DNA of 64,000 nucleotides, from the NCBI GenBank assembly GCA_015256945.1, contig JABZLB010000014.1:1-64000 (forward strand), written 5' to 3'. The translations under genes and the position numbers were made by a program. Positions 27,625 to 38,300 of the stretch are shown here, piece by piece; the first letter of the stretch is position 1; each line of letters starts with the position of its first letter. The notes under the pieces were generated by a model, which was given only the letters and a program-made list of their open reading frames with translations, was not told the origin of the DNA and ran no database searches. The DNA comes from Prevotellaceae bacterium. Its GTDB lineage: Bacteria > Bacteroidota > Bacteroidia > Bacteroidales > Bacteroidaceae.

Positions 27625-29169
27625 ATGTTCCCTCTTTTACCAACAGCCCTCATTTTTATTGCGGGCATTATTACCGGCAACGCTTTTTGCCGGCCCCTTT
27701 CAGCATGGATACTGGCAACAGCCACAACGCTCGCAGCGGCTTTCTTACTAAGACAGAAAGCAGCCTTGCAGTATGCGGCAGTCCTTATAACCACCTTTTT
27801 TCTCGGAGCCGCTCTTGTTACCCATGCCAACCGGCAGTTACGCCTGCCGTTTCCTGCCGGCAAACCCCTCTCCTACCATGCTGTTATTATCAGCAAACCG
27901 GTTATACACGGACGCGTTACAACCTGCGACATGGCCATATATAAGGCCGAAGGGTACACCCTTTCACGCCCCGTACTTGTCAAAGCTGCCTTTTTACGCG
28001 ATACTTTACAAGGCAATCGGCATACCTTATATGCCGGACTGCATATTGAGGCCCTCTCCGTCATGGAGCCTCCACGGGCTTATCCTGCAGCCCCAGGCTT
28101 CAATTATGCACGATGGATGCGTGTACACGGCTTTACGGCACGTACATTTATCCTGCCTCAAAGCTGGCAAGCATCAGCACAAAAAAATATTATTATTTCC
28201 CGTTTGTTACGTATCAGGCTAAAGGCGACCATGCTACGTGAGTACCTGCTCAGCCTGCTCAGCAAGTCAAAAGCCAACGATCAGCGCTACGCCGTGATAG
28301 CAGCCATGGCCCTTGGCGACAAAACCTCTCTTTCAAAACAAACACGCGACGATTTCAATATATCAGGAGGAGCACATGTACTGGCCCTTTCGGGATTACA
28401 TCTGGGCATCATTTACGCCATACTTTCGCTTTTATTTCCCCTCTCGGGCCGCCATAAATGGTTCAAACAGGCTATTATCCTTATTGCCATATGGGCATAC
28501 ACGTTTATGGTAGGCATGGGTGCAAGCGTGACAAGGGCTACCATTATGCTCACGGTTTTATCGGCAGGGACTGTGCTTGGCAGGGGAAAAGCCTCACTGA
28601 ATACATTGTCACTGGCCGCCATCGTCATGCTCAGTGCCGACCCTCTGAGTTTGTGGGACACAGGCTTTCAGCTGTCGTTTATGGCCGTACTGGGCATACT
28701 GTTGTTTTATCCCTTCCTTTCAGGCATTATCTTCATAAAACAAAAGGCCTTTCGTATCATGTGGAATATAACGGCAGTATCGCTGGCTGCACAGGTGGCA
28801 ACAGCACCGTTGGTCATGTATTATTTCGGGCGTTTTACGTGTTACTTTCTGCTTACCAATATCATTACGGTCCCGGCAGCAACAATTATCATTTACGGCG
28901 TTGTTGTATGGCTGCTGACAATGCCCTTGCCTGCAGCAGGAAATGTTGTCGCTACCGTCCTTCTTACGGTGGCCGGAGCCATGAATTATATATTATCGGT
29001 GATAGCATCGCTGCCAGGTGCAAGCATCGAAAATATAAGTATAGGCATACCACAGGTTGTGGGTATGTATACACTTATCGCAGCTGCAGCCGTATTTGTT
29101 TTCTATTATCGGCATATTCAATCGGTAAAAAAGTTAGATTGTTTCAACAAAAAGCCCGTCAAGACATGA
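27625..29169 (+). CDS. comEC: ComEC/Rec2 family DNA-uptake channel protein
   Basis: 514 residues. The N-terminal part has two hydrophobic helices and a small soluble DUF4131-like region (about 60-190). The competence domain follows (about 220-490), with GGAHVLALSGLHLGIIYA and about eight transmembrane helices. The C-terminal metallo-beta-lactamase domain of Gram-positive ComEC is absent, as in many Bacteroidetes. The family forms the inner-membrane channel for single-stranded DNA in natural transformation. Whether this organism is competent cannot be told from the window. Confidence 0.9.
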   Translation: MFPLLPTALIFIAGIITGNAFCRPLSAWILATATTLAAAFLLRQKAALQYAAVLITTFFLGAALVTHANRQLRLPFPAGKPLSYHAVIISKPVIHGRVTTCDMAIYKAEGYTLSRPVLVKAAFLRDTLQGNRHTLYAGLHIEALSVMEPPRAYPAAPGFNYARWMRVHGFTARTFILPQSWQASAQKNIIISRLLRIRLKATMLREYLLSLLSKSKANDQRYAVIAAMALGDKTSLSKQTRDDFNISGGAHVLALSGLHLGIIYAILSLLFPLSGRHKWFKQAIILIAIWAYTFMVGMGASVTRATIMLTVLSAGTVLGRGKASLNTLSLAAIVMLSADPLSLWDTGFQLSFMAVLGILLFYPFLSGIIFIKQKAFRIMWNITAVSLAAQVATAPLVMYYFGRFTCYFLLTNIITVPAATIIIYGVVVWLLTMPLPAAGNVVATVLLTVAGAMNYILSVIASLPGASIENISIGIPQVVGMYTLIAAAAVFVFYYRHIQSVKKLDCFNKKPVKT

Positions 29170-29187
29170 TGTTTACAGTGTATATTT

Positions 29188-29288
29188 CATTGTTTGACGG
29201 CCGTCAGCAACGCTGTTGACGGTTGTCATACGCATTGTTCGACGGTTGCCGTACGCGCTGCTGACGGCCGCCGAACAACGAACCATAC
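29188..29288 (+). repeat. GC-rich palindromic intergenic element, family A, copy 3
   Basis: Four units begin at 29196, 29218, 29241 and 29263 (steps 22, 23, 22 bp): GACGGCCGTC, GACGGTTGTC, GACGGTTGCC and GACGGCCGCC. The end arms (29190-29212 and 29256-29278) match at 20 of 23 positions. It is the same length as copy 2 at 19274 and sits between the convergent comEC and mscS genes, next to their terminator. Confidence 0.9.
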
Positions 29289-29325
29289 GACATAAAGCAG
29301 CCAGCCCGGGCCTGTAACGGCACAA

Positions 29326-29364
29326 AGAAAACGGCGTAGAGCATTTACCTCTACGCCGTTTTCT
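29326..29364. terminator. Terminator between convergent comEC and mscS
   Basis: A perfect 16-bp stem (AGAAAACGGCGTAGAG and its complement) with a 7-nt loop. The arm ends are A-rich on the left and T-rich on the right, so it may act in both directions. Confidence 0.8.
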
Positions 29365-29399
29365 GCTTTATATCGTGATAAAATTTTACAGCCAATATG

Positions 29400-30518
29400 C
29401 TATTGCTCAGGATACTGCTGATAAATAACCAGTCCGAAGCTGCCTGCCATCAGATAGATATGCTCCATAATATCGGCCAGCTGATGTTCGAAATCGTTGC
29501 CGCCCTTCACCTTCAGGAAGAAGCAAACACCAACAGGAAGCCCGCTTTGCGTGGCCTCAAGCTGTTGCACGATAAGCGTCATCTTGTTATTTACCCGCTC
29601 ATCGGCAATAAGAAAATCTTCAACAGCGCGGCGGAATTGTCCTATATTGGTCTCCTTTTTACTGTCGTCAGTATAACGGATACTTCTGAAATCGAGGTAT
29701 ACTTTACGGTTTACACGTCGCCCTCCACCGTCCTGCATGCCTTGCCAATTCTTAAATGAACCACTCACTAAAGCCATAGGAGGCACCGTTACTATGGTGT
29801 TATCAAAGTTCTGTACCTTCACCGTTGTAAGGCTCATCTCGGTTACAATGCCATCGGCTCCGGCGCTATCTACCGTAATCCAGTCGCCAACGTGCAGCAT
29901 ATCATTGGATGTAAGGCGGATTCCTGCGACAAGACCTTGTATGGTATCCTGGAAAACCAGCATCAGAACAGCCGATGTAGCACCCAGCCCTGCAAGCAAA
30001 GTCATGGGGCTACGGTCAATAATGATAGACACTGTAACCACTACTGCCAGAAAGGCTACAATGATACGTACTACACCTAAGAACGAAAGAATATATTGCT
30101 GCTTGCTGGTACGACGACCATTATCGAACAGTTTTAGTTGGTTGATGAACGTAAAGCACAGTCGTACAGTTGCAAATGTAAGATAAATGGCCGTAAGACG
30201 TGTGAGTACCATGCGCACAAACGGGTATTGAAAAAATACCATTGGCAACAACTTCCAGATGACAACAGCCGGTACAATGCCACAAAAGGCCAGCAGAACA
30301 GGACGCTCAAAAATAACATTTGCATAGGTAAGAGACCTGTCACGCGTCATACGCGTAATAAGAGGAACCAATACTACACGGAAAAACAAATAGCTAAGTA
30401 CCGAAAGCAACGCTGCTACCAGAATAAGCAATACATGGCGAAGAATAGGAACTTCGCTGCCATGAAAGCCTGAAACAACAAGCAGGTGGTCAATGAATAT
30501 CTGAATAGTTCTCATCAT
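29400..30518 (-). CDS. Small-conductance mechanosensitive channel (MscS family)
   Basis: 372 residues from the first of two adjacent ATG codons; a GTG one codon earlier also fits. Four to five transmembrane helices occupy residues 1-190. The MscS pore helix and beta domain follow: GLGATSAVLMLVFQDTIQGL at about 175-195, then NDMLHVGDWITVDSAGADG and VTEMSLTTVKVQNFDNTIVTVPP (in part). The channel opens under membrane tension and releases solutes after osmotic downshift. It lies 15 bp after dacB, so both are probably cotranscribed. Confidence 0.93.
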   Translation of the reverse strand: MMRTIQIFIDHLLVVSGFHGSEVPILRHVLLILVAALLSVLSYLFFRVVLVPLITRMTRDRSLTYANVIFERPVLLAFCGIVPAVVIWKLLPMVFFQYPFVRMVLTRLTAIYLTFATVRLCFTFINQLKLFDNGRRTSKQQYILSFLGVVRIIVAFLAVVVTVSIIIDRSPMTLLAGLGATSAVLMLVFQDTIQGLVAGIRLTSNDMLHVGDWITVDSAGADGIVTEMSLTTVKVQNFDNTIVTVPPMALVSGSFKNWQGMQDGGGRRVNRKVYLDFRSIRYTDDSKKETNIGQFRRAVEDFLIADERVNNKMTLIVQQLEATQSGLPVGVCFFLKVKGGNDFEHQLADIMEHIYLMAGSFGLVIYQQYPEQ

Positions 30519-30533
30519 CACAGAAGAAAGGTT

Positions 30534-31826
30534 TCAAGGGCGGCACAAAATGGAGCACACGCGGTCCTGAAAACTGCGACCGTTCCTGCCATGCATCACA
30601 CCCTGGTTAATAATAGAGAAGCATATCTGGTGGCCATTTGAAGCCGTAAGATAACCACAAAGGCTCGACACTCCCATCACGGTTCCCGTTTTTGCACGTA
30701 CATTTGAACGCGTAAAAGCTGAACGCATGCGTGTTTTTAACGTACCATCGACACCTGCCACAGGCAATGCAGGCAACAGGTGATTGAGGATAAACTGATT
30801 AGAATAGGCATAGCGGAGCAGACGAACCTCTAATTCAGCACTGACGTAATTGTAGAGCGACAGCCCCGAGCCGTCAACAAACTTATAGCATGAAGCATCC
30901 AAACCCAGACGGTTTACAAGCTGTTGTTCGGCTTCGCGCGCGCTTTTGGCCGTTGCCGGATGCTGTCCTGAGGCAGCCGCTATTTGGTAATACATAGCCT
31001 CGGCATACAGATTGTCACTCTGTTTCAGCATGCGCATAAGCACCTGGTCGATGGTATGGAAACGTGATATAATACAATTGGCATCGTCGGGCTTGCGCTG
31101 TTCGCCCGTAGTTCCCGTAATACAGATACCGGCTTTCTGCAATTCTGCTACAAACCTCGCAACAAACTGATCCTTGCGTGCAATCAATAAAGGCGACAGA
31201 ACCGGATTATCATCGTCCCAGCACCAGCCCTCTCCATAGGGCTTATCATCTTTCATTGTTTTGTCAGCATACACATTTCCGCGAATGGTATCGACGCCCA
31301 TGCGGTGCAATGCCTCAACAAAGGCATGCATATCATCTATATTAAAGCGGGGATCAAAGCCGCCAACACAGTAAACATCACCTACAAGGGTACAGCTGTC
31401 TACACGGCCCGTATAGCACAAATCGGTTTTAAAGCGGTAACCTCCACCCAATTTATCAAGTGCTGTTATGGCGGTAATAACCTTCATGGTTGATGCAGGA
31501 CGCATAAGCTGACGCTCATTATGGCGATAGATTACCGAGTCGGCATCAAGGTCATATATCATCATACCCACCTGAGACGTCTTAAACATATCGTTCTGCA
31601 GCAGCCTGTCAATGGCCGTTTGTATGTTCTGGGGCCACGCAAGCGTATCGTTTTTCAGGAGCAAACTGTCGTTATCGTTCCATGTTGAATCGGCAATGAT
31701 CGAATCACGGTCGGCAAGAGGTTCTCCCAAATCGGTTTGAGCATGCAGGGGCAGGCATGCAACAACGGTGAGTATCCAGGCTGAAAGTTTTATAAAAAAG
31801 GTTATATGTTTCTTTTTCAATTGCAT
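30534..31826 (-). CDS. dacB: D-alanyl-D-alanine carboxypeptidase/endopeptidase (PBP4 type)
   Basis: 430 residues from the ATG giving MQLKKKHITFFIKLSAW; upstream in-frame starts overlap the preceding gene. The signal peptide ends near LPLHAQ. Active-site motifs of the S13 peptidases are present: SxxK in RPASTMKVITAI, SDN in LKQSDNLYAEAM, and KTG in RAKTGTVMGVS. It trims or opens peptidoglycan cross-links in the periplasm. The gene starts 17 bp after the PH-domain protein gene and is followed by mscS. Confidence 0.94.
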   Translation of the reverse strand: MQLKKKHITFFIKLSAWILTVVACLPLHAQTDLGEPLADRDSIIADSTWNDNDSLLLKNDTLAWPQNIQTAIDRLLQNDMFKTSQVGMMIYDLDADSVIYRHNERQLMRPASTMKVITAITALDKLGGGYRFKTDLCYTGRVDSCTLVGDVYCVGGFDPRFNIDDMHAFVEALHRMGVDTIRGNVYADKTMKDDKPYGEGWCWDDDNPVLSPLLIARKDQFVARFVAELQKAGICITGTTGEQRKPDDANCIISRFHTIDQVLMRMLKQSDNLYAEAMYYQIAAASGQHPATAKSAREAEQQLVNRLGLDASCYKFVDGSGLSLYNYVSAELEVRLLRYAYSNQFILNHLLPALPVAGVDGTLKTRMRSAFTRSNVRAKTGTVMGVSSLCGYLTASNGHQICFSIINQGVMHGRNGRSFQDRVCSILCRP

Positions 31827-31843
31827 GAAGCTATTGTTATAAG

Positions 31844-32236
31844 TTAACTCTCTGCTTTTAATTTCATCAAACACTTTATAAAAGCAGCCTCATTCTGAGG
31901 TTCAACATAAATCATCTGGTCGTTGTCATACTGAATAAGCAGGCAGTGAGACAATCCAAAATTAACAGAAATGGTGTGGCAATGGGTAATATCGCACAAG
32001 GCAATTGTCTTGTCATGCGATAATCGTCCACGATGGATAACAAGCTTATCGTTGTACAATAAATATTCGGTATGGAGCACTCGCTCACACATTAATATCA
32101 CGGCAAGAGCCATTAGTGCACCCCATACAACCATTTTGACCCAGAAGAGCCAGAACGCTGCAACAAGGCATAGGATGATACCACAACCCGCACCCAACGT
32201 GATACGATGATGAAACGAACGGCAAACAGCCTCCAT
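31844..32236 (-). CDS. PH-domain-like membrane protein
   Basis: 130 residues from the ATG giving MEAVCRSFHHRITL; an ATG at 32275 would add 13 residues. Two adjacent transmembrane helices (about 15-55) are followed by a small beta-rich domain (LLYNDKLVIHRGRLSHDKTI and on) of the bacterial PH type. Such proteins are membrane-linked with unknown targets. It lies between sprA and dacB on the same strand. Confidence 0.72.
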   Translation of the reverse strand: MEAVCRSFHHRITLGAGCGIILCLVAAFWLFWVKMVVWGALMALAVILMCERVLHTEYLLYNDKLVIHRGRLSHDKTIALCDITHCHTISVNFGLSHCLLIQYDNDQMIYVEPQNEAAFIKCLMKLKAES

Positions 32237-32320
32237 AAGCGCCTGATATACAATAAAACGTGTTACAGGGGGCAAAGTTACAAAGTTTTATGCAAAGCGC
32301 AAAAGGTAAGAAGTGTTTAA

Positions 32321-35300
32321 TCAGCGTGTAAGCGAGAACTTAACACTAAGGCCAAAATCCTGTGTGGTAGTTGGATAGCTGTTCGATGAAAGCAGCGGTG
32401 TGTTGGTTTGACGGTCGAGATAAAAACTCATCGAAAGCAGGCGTGAGAGTGTATATTCGGCTGAGAAAGCGAACTTAAAAGCCGAGTTTCCTGAGGTAGC
32501 CGTAGAACTAACAGTGGCAATATCGCGTGTAATGGCAGCCTGCCGACGCCACGAAATATCAAGACGAAGATTTAAAGCATGATTAGTTCCGCGGCTTGCA
32601 GGTGTAACGGTTTCGGGCTGCACCTTGGCCTTTGAGCGCGTTTTAACCTTGCGTGGACCTGATAATCCGAAGAAGTTAAAGTTGTTAAGCTTGTATCCCA
32701 TGCCCAGAACCCAGTCGCGACTTAATGCCTCATTAATCTGCACCGACGTCATAGAAAGGGCCAGAGAACGGGTTTGCCGGTATTCGAGACGGGTGGTAAG
32801 GTCGTTCAAGAACGTTACATCTACACCCAATAACGGTGAGAATGTTTCATTAATACTAACCATAGACACGTTATACATTGAGTTAGGGACAGGGTTTCCT
32901 GTGGTAGCATCGTTGATGAAACCCATGTCAGGATTCATCAATTGCATAAACGTTGAATAGCTTTGGTAGGCTCCTACGGCATAGATGCTTTTGTAAGAAT
33001 GGTTTATATTAACGCTTTTGAAATGATCACGAAACCACGGAAGGTGGCTTAAGCCGCTATATCGTACCGACCAGTTAGGGAGCATTTTAGCCAGAGACGG
33101 GAATATGTCAAGTCCCTTGCCCATGGATGTGTAGGATGATAAAAATGCAGGAACCATTACATCAGCACTATATGGATTGACGCTACCGTTAGCAGCATTG
33201 AACGGAGTGCCTGCAAACGGGGTGCCTGCAGGATATACCGTGCCTGCATAACGGGCTTCAACACGCTGTTGGAAGCTGGTAAGTGAAGCACAAAAACGCT
33301 CAAAACTCTGGCTCTGGAAACCATTGGAGGCCGTTCCCATACTCTCAAACGAAGTGCCGATTGACAATGTTGTCATGGTAAGACTGCCCGTCTGGGTTGA
33401 CGGATTGCCTGCATACATGTACTGAATACTACGTGCACGCGTTATCGTTCTGGCCGCATTGAAGTCTATTTTCAGGTTTTTGACAGGCTCAATCATGACA
33501 CGCATTTGCACGTCTTCGGTGAAATTGGTAGTAGCCGGCGTAGCCACGCTGTCGTTATTAAGCAGCCATCCACGGTCTTGTGCACGGTCAACATAACTGT
33601 CTCCAACAACTCCGAAGGCGAAATCAAGCCCCGGAGACAACAGATGACTGCCGCGCGTCTGGCCAAACGCATTGCCAATGGTTGGCATAAAACCCGGTAA
33701 AGCCAGCGAATAGTTGTTACGATAGGTAAACGAAGCCGAGCGGACCATCATGGCAAGACGTGATAATGACTGTGCCGTTTTGTACCATTTCTGATCGTCG
33801 AGAGGCGGTTTTGCCGTTACTGAAAGCTTTAATGTAGTAGCCGTATCAACCTTATTGCGGATGCGAATACGGTTATCGTCAAGCCGTTTGTACTTCAGCT
33901 TAAACAGCTTCCCATCGGCAGTGCGAGCTGTAATCAGCAGCCGGTGCGACTTACGACCGTGTGAAACATCAATAGTTGTATCGGGCCGCAATACAATTTC
34001 TTTCTCAAAAGCACGCTTGTTACGGGGCAGCTGTTTCTTGCGCTCGTCGGCTTCCTGCTGCTGTTTTTTCCAAAGGGTAACAGCTTCTTCAGGATTTTTC
34101 CCGGCCTTTACAGCCTCTGCACGCACCTTCTGCATTTCGCGCTGCTGGCGTTGCTGTTCATCTTTCTTCTGCTGTTGCTCGTGTTTGCGCTGCTGTAACG
34201 ACTGGCTTTGCATACGGTCAAAGCGTTCATTAGCCTTCTTAAGGAAAGGTATATGATTATACAATCGCACAAAGTCGAAGTTACCATTAAGCGTAAGCTG
34301 CCGGTTATTGGCAATGGTATTACCCAACGACATACCGTTTTCGAGGTTTGTGCCTCGTACCCAATTGTACGTTGCATTGTACGTTGCATCAGCTCTCACC
34401 CAGTCGAACACTGGCAAAAGGTTGATTGGCAGCTGGTATGACAGCGTAAAGTTCTGTTGATAATCCAACGGACGTCCCCACGATTTGATACTTGTCCATA
34501 CAGAATCTTTCCATGCTGTATAGCGATCTGGGTATAAATTCTTGTTTACCGGGGTGTAAGGTTCTTCTATTTCAGCGTGCGTTGCGCTGTTAAAATTCAT
34601 GTGAAGATTCTTCGTTAAATCCCAACGTAGCTGAAATTCCCTGTTCCAAAGGAACTGTTGAGAGAAGCTTAACGGAAGCTTTGTGTTGAGAGAGGCCTCC
34701 ATATCACGCTCCTGAAGCTCATAATATGAGCGTGTCATTTCAGTGTTGACGCCTATACTTTGCGGCAACCAGTTAAGACCGAACCGCCGGAACAGGTCAT
34801 ACCACTTGCTCTTTGACTTAATACGATGGAAAGGTTCCCACGGCTTGTACACAGGAGACCAGTTATAATTAAGCATTCCTTGCCAGTTATCCTCGTTTTC
34901 ATACACTGTCGTCTCACCCTGAGAATGACTGTGATTATGGCTGTAAGAGAAAGAAAAGTTGGCGGGGTCGTATGGCATGGGGTGCCGTTTATTCTGTATT
35001 CCCACACGCACATTGGAAAGAGAAAAGTTAGTATTTATCACCTTTGTAACGGCAATATTCTCAATTGAATCGCGTTCAAACTTGTTAACGGTGGCATTTA
35101 GTGCATCTTTTAATTCCAAATCGTTATCAAGAGGGTTATATCTTGGCTTTGAAACTTCCTTGGTTACGCTGTAATAGAGCGGTGCAGAGACCTTGGCTTT
35201 ATCGGGGAAAAACCTGCCAAGCTCAATACTTGTTGTCAGCGATACATTGCTTTGGTCGCGATCTGACCTGCTGCTTACACCGTCTTCAATACCGCCAAAG

Positions 35301-38300
35301 CCTTGTGAAATATACCTTCCCTGCAAGTTTACGTTACCCAAATCAGACAGTTGTACGTTAAGATTGGCATCGGCGGCCCAGCCTCCCGTATTATTGTACT
35401 CCTGCATTCTGAGCTCATTTACCCAAACTTCTCCGCTCTTATTCCCCGCTGCAAGGTTACGAACACCCACTATAAGTGTTTTAACTTCGCCCAAAGTGGG
35501 GTTACCCATAATGGTAATCTTATTACCAGGACGCTCGGAATCATAAGCAAAATAAGGCCTGTTAAACGATGCCAGCCCCATAGACTTTTGTCGATTGCGG
35601 GCTTTTTTTACAGATGTAAAGACAGTTAGTGGCACATCCAGCATGTTTTCAGCGGGCCATACCAGCTCACAATCGGCGCGAGAATAGCGGTCATACTTGC
35701 CAGGAGCTGTCAGCTTCAGAGGTATTTCGTATTCGTAATAGTTGCTCTTATAGTCGGAACCCAGCCGAATGAAAACGGCAAGCTGGTTGTCTTGCAGGTT
35801 ATGACTGTCGGCAACAGGAGCATTAGCGTGCACAAACATCTGCATACGCTTATACTGTCGCAAGTCGAGAGTAGTATTTTTATAAACACATTTCGATTCG
35901 CCCGATGAAAGATTATCTACATTAATCTGCAATGCTTGCTCGTTAGCTTCAACCAACTGTGGTTGCGTTGGGTCTTGTTCCCGACTTACTCCCGGCGGCA
36001 ATACATAATTAACAGGAGTTTTTTCGTTGTTTTCTTCAATGCTTACAGAGGCTGTTGTCATGCTGCCTGTACCAGTAACAGAGCCGTCTAAGTTCTGATT
36101 GTAAACACGCCATGTACCACGAACCAGATCGAAACTGCCGAAACGAAGTACGATAGGACGCTTAAAATCGGTAAGGAACATACGCATAAAGCGTATGCTT
36201 GAGAAGCCAGAGATGGAACCAACACGCCGTTCATACTCCTCCAACGGGATGCGAAACTGATACCATGTTATGTTTTCTGTTGTACCATTACGCAGTACCG
36301 GCACTGTTTCACGCTTGTCAACAATATAGTTTCGGCCTACAACCATGTCCTGAGGACGCAACGATATACGGTATTGATAATACTTTTCATACTCGTTTAA
36401 CGTATAATCCTGATTAATATCCTCTACATCAGGCGTCGTTTTATAAGAGGTATCGTATCGTTCCGAGCGGTCGTTACTGTCGGGAGAGTTGCCTTGTGGG
36501 TTATTAATATACTTGTAACGAGTAAGTATAGGTGCTTGTATTCGGTCGTAATCAGAACCCCGGAAGTAATGATAGTCGTCGTTTGCAGGGTCTTTCCATA
36601 TCGAATCCCAAACAGCAGCATTCACAGTTCCCTGTATCGTTGTTAAATAATTCTGATAACTTGCAAACAGCTGTTCTTCTTCATCATTCAGTCCGTTAAG
36701 GCCAAGGTCTTGCAGTTTTCTGCTGCCTCCTGTTGTTGCAAAAGCATAATTTGTTGTTGTTTGCGTTGGAATCTTTCCCCACTGTGTAGTGGTAAACGCT
36801 GACGATCCATCAACAGGCAACCCGCTTTCATAGAACTTTTTGCCGTCATGCAGCACATCTTCCGACACCTCTCCGAGGTTAATATAAAAGTCTCCACCAT
36901 ACTGTGCAGCATCGCTGCGCCTGTTACTTTGAATAAAAGGGTCCATAAGCCAGAACTCTATATACTCAATATTGGCCGCATCAAAGTCGTTTGTGTCCAA
37001 CTTTCGCATCATACCGCCCCAGTGTTGCTGTGGGTTAAGCAGGCGGCCGTTGCTGTTAACGTTTGTACTAAAATTATACGGACCCCGTTCATCGGGGTAA
37101 TAAGCCATGTTCATTACCGACAATGTCGATGTTGCTCCACTGTATGAACTTTGATCACGATTGGGAAAAAGCTCACGCACATACACCTCACGCACATAAG
37201 GATCGCTTAGTTGATTGAGATCGCTTTTGATGTGACTCGGCGTCAACGACGAGCTGCGCCGCGTGAAAAGCGGGTCAATTGTATACCAGGCCAGCAAAGA
37301 ACGGTTATATCCGCTGGCCAAAGTTGTCTTGTCACTACTCTCCGGAAACATCGACGGAACGCTTGAAAGGCTCCATGATGTGGGTTCTAACACACTTATT
37401 TTATCAGTTGTATTATCAAAGTCGTCTAAATAAGAGGCATTACCTTGTACCCCATGTGTCTGATGTGCCACCAACTGAGCAAACTCGCCTGTGAAAGAAA
37501 TCTGCGACGGTGCCGTCAGATGAAGAAACGGAAGCTTGTCTAAAGCATTCGTAAGCCACTGGCTTTCGTGCTTCCAATTCATGTTCAACCCCCATAGAGT
37601 ATTATTTACAGGTTCTGTCCCCATTGAAACTTTTGTAGTCAATGCCTGCTCTGTGAGGTGCTGTAATGTACCTGATAACTGGAAGTTCTTTGAAAAATCG
37701 TACGACCAGTTCATCCCTAACATTGTCTTTCTCTCCTGCGAATAGTCGCTCTGGCTTTCCAAACTTACATTAACGGGCGTCCCTGCATCAATGATACTCT
37801 GGTTTAATATCGTTACTTCTCCAGCACTATAATCAACACTATAATCGCTACCTTCGTTCAGAGTTACACCTCCTGCCGTTACAACTACGGAACCTTGTGG
37901 TACATTATACGCTCCCAACGATATAACATTAGCCTGTGAACCGCGATACTGTCCCTGCAAAATATACTTGTCTTTCTCTGCAATCTGGCGGGCTATCGTC
38001 TTGGTTGAATCGTATAATTCGGTAAAAGCATACTTCTCTGCCTGCGTAGCACTCACACCATGACTAAGCAAATAGCTTTTCATATAACTGCCAAAAGGCT
38101 CGGCTACGGGAAAAAACACACGACCTTCGCTTACCGTATACCCGCTTACATAATCGAAATACCCGTTGGGATGTGTCCTGTTATTGTTATCTAAGCGGTC
38201 AGCACCAAGAAGCCTGATGATGGGAAGGTTGCTTACTTGTGGTTCAGGAATATATGAAATATACACTCCTGTCGTATCGCTTTGGAACTTAACGTCGAGC

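Noticed and set aside
28458..29219. A 253-codon plus-strand frame inside comEC
   Set aside because: It is a shadow in another frame of comEC; it has no family resemblance and runs into the repeat.
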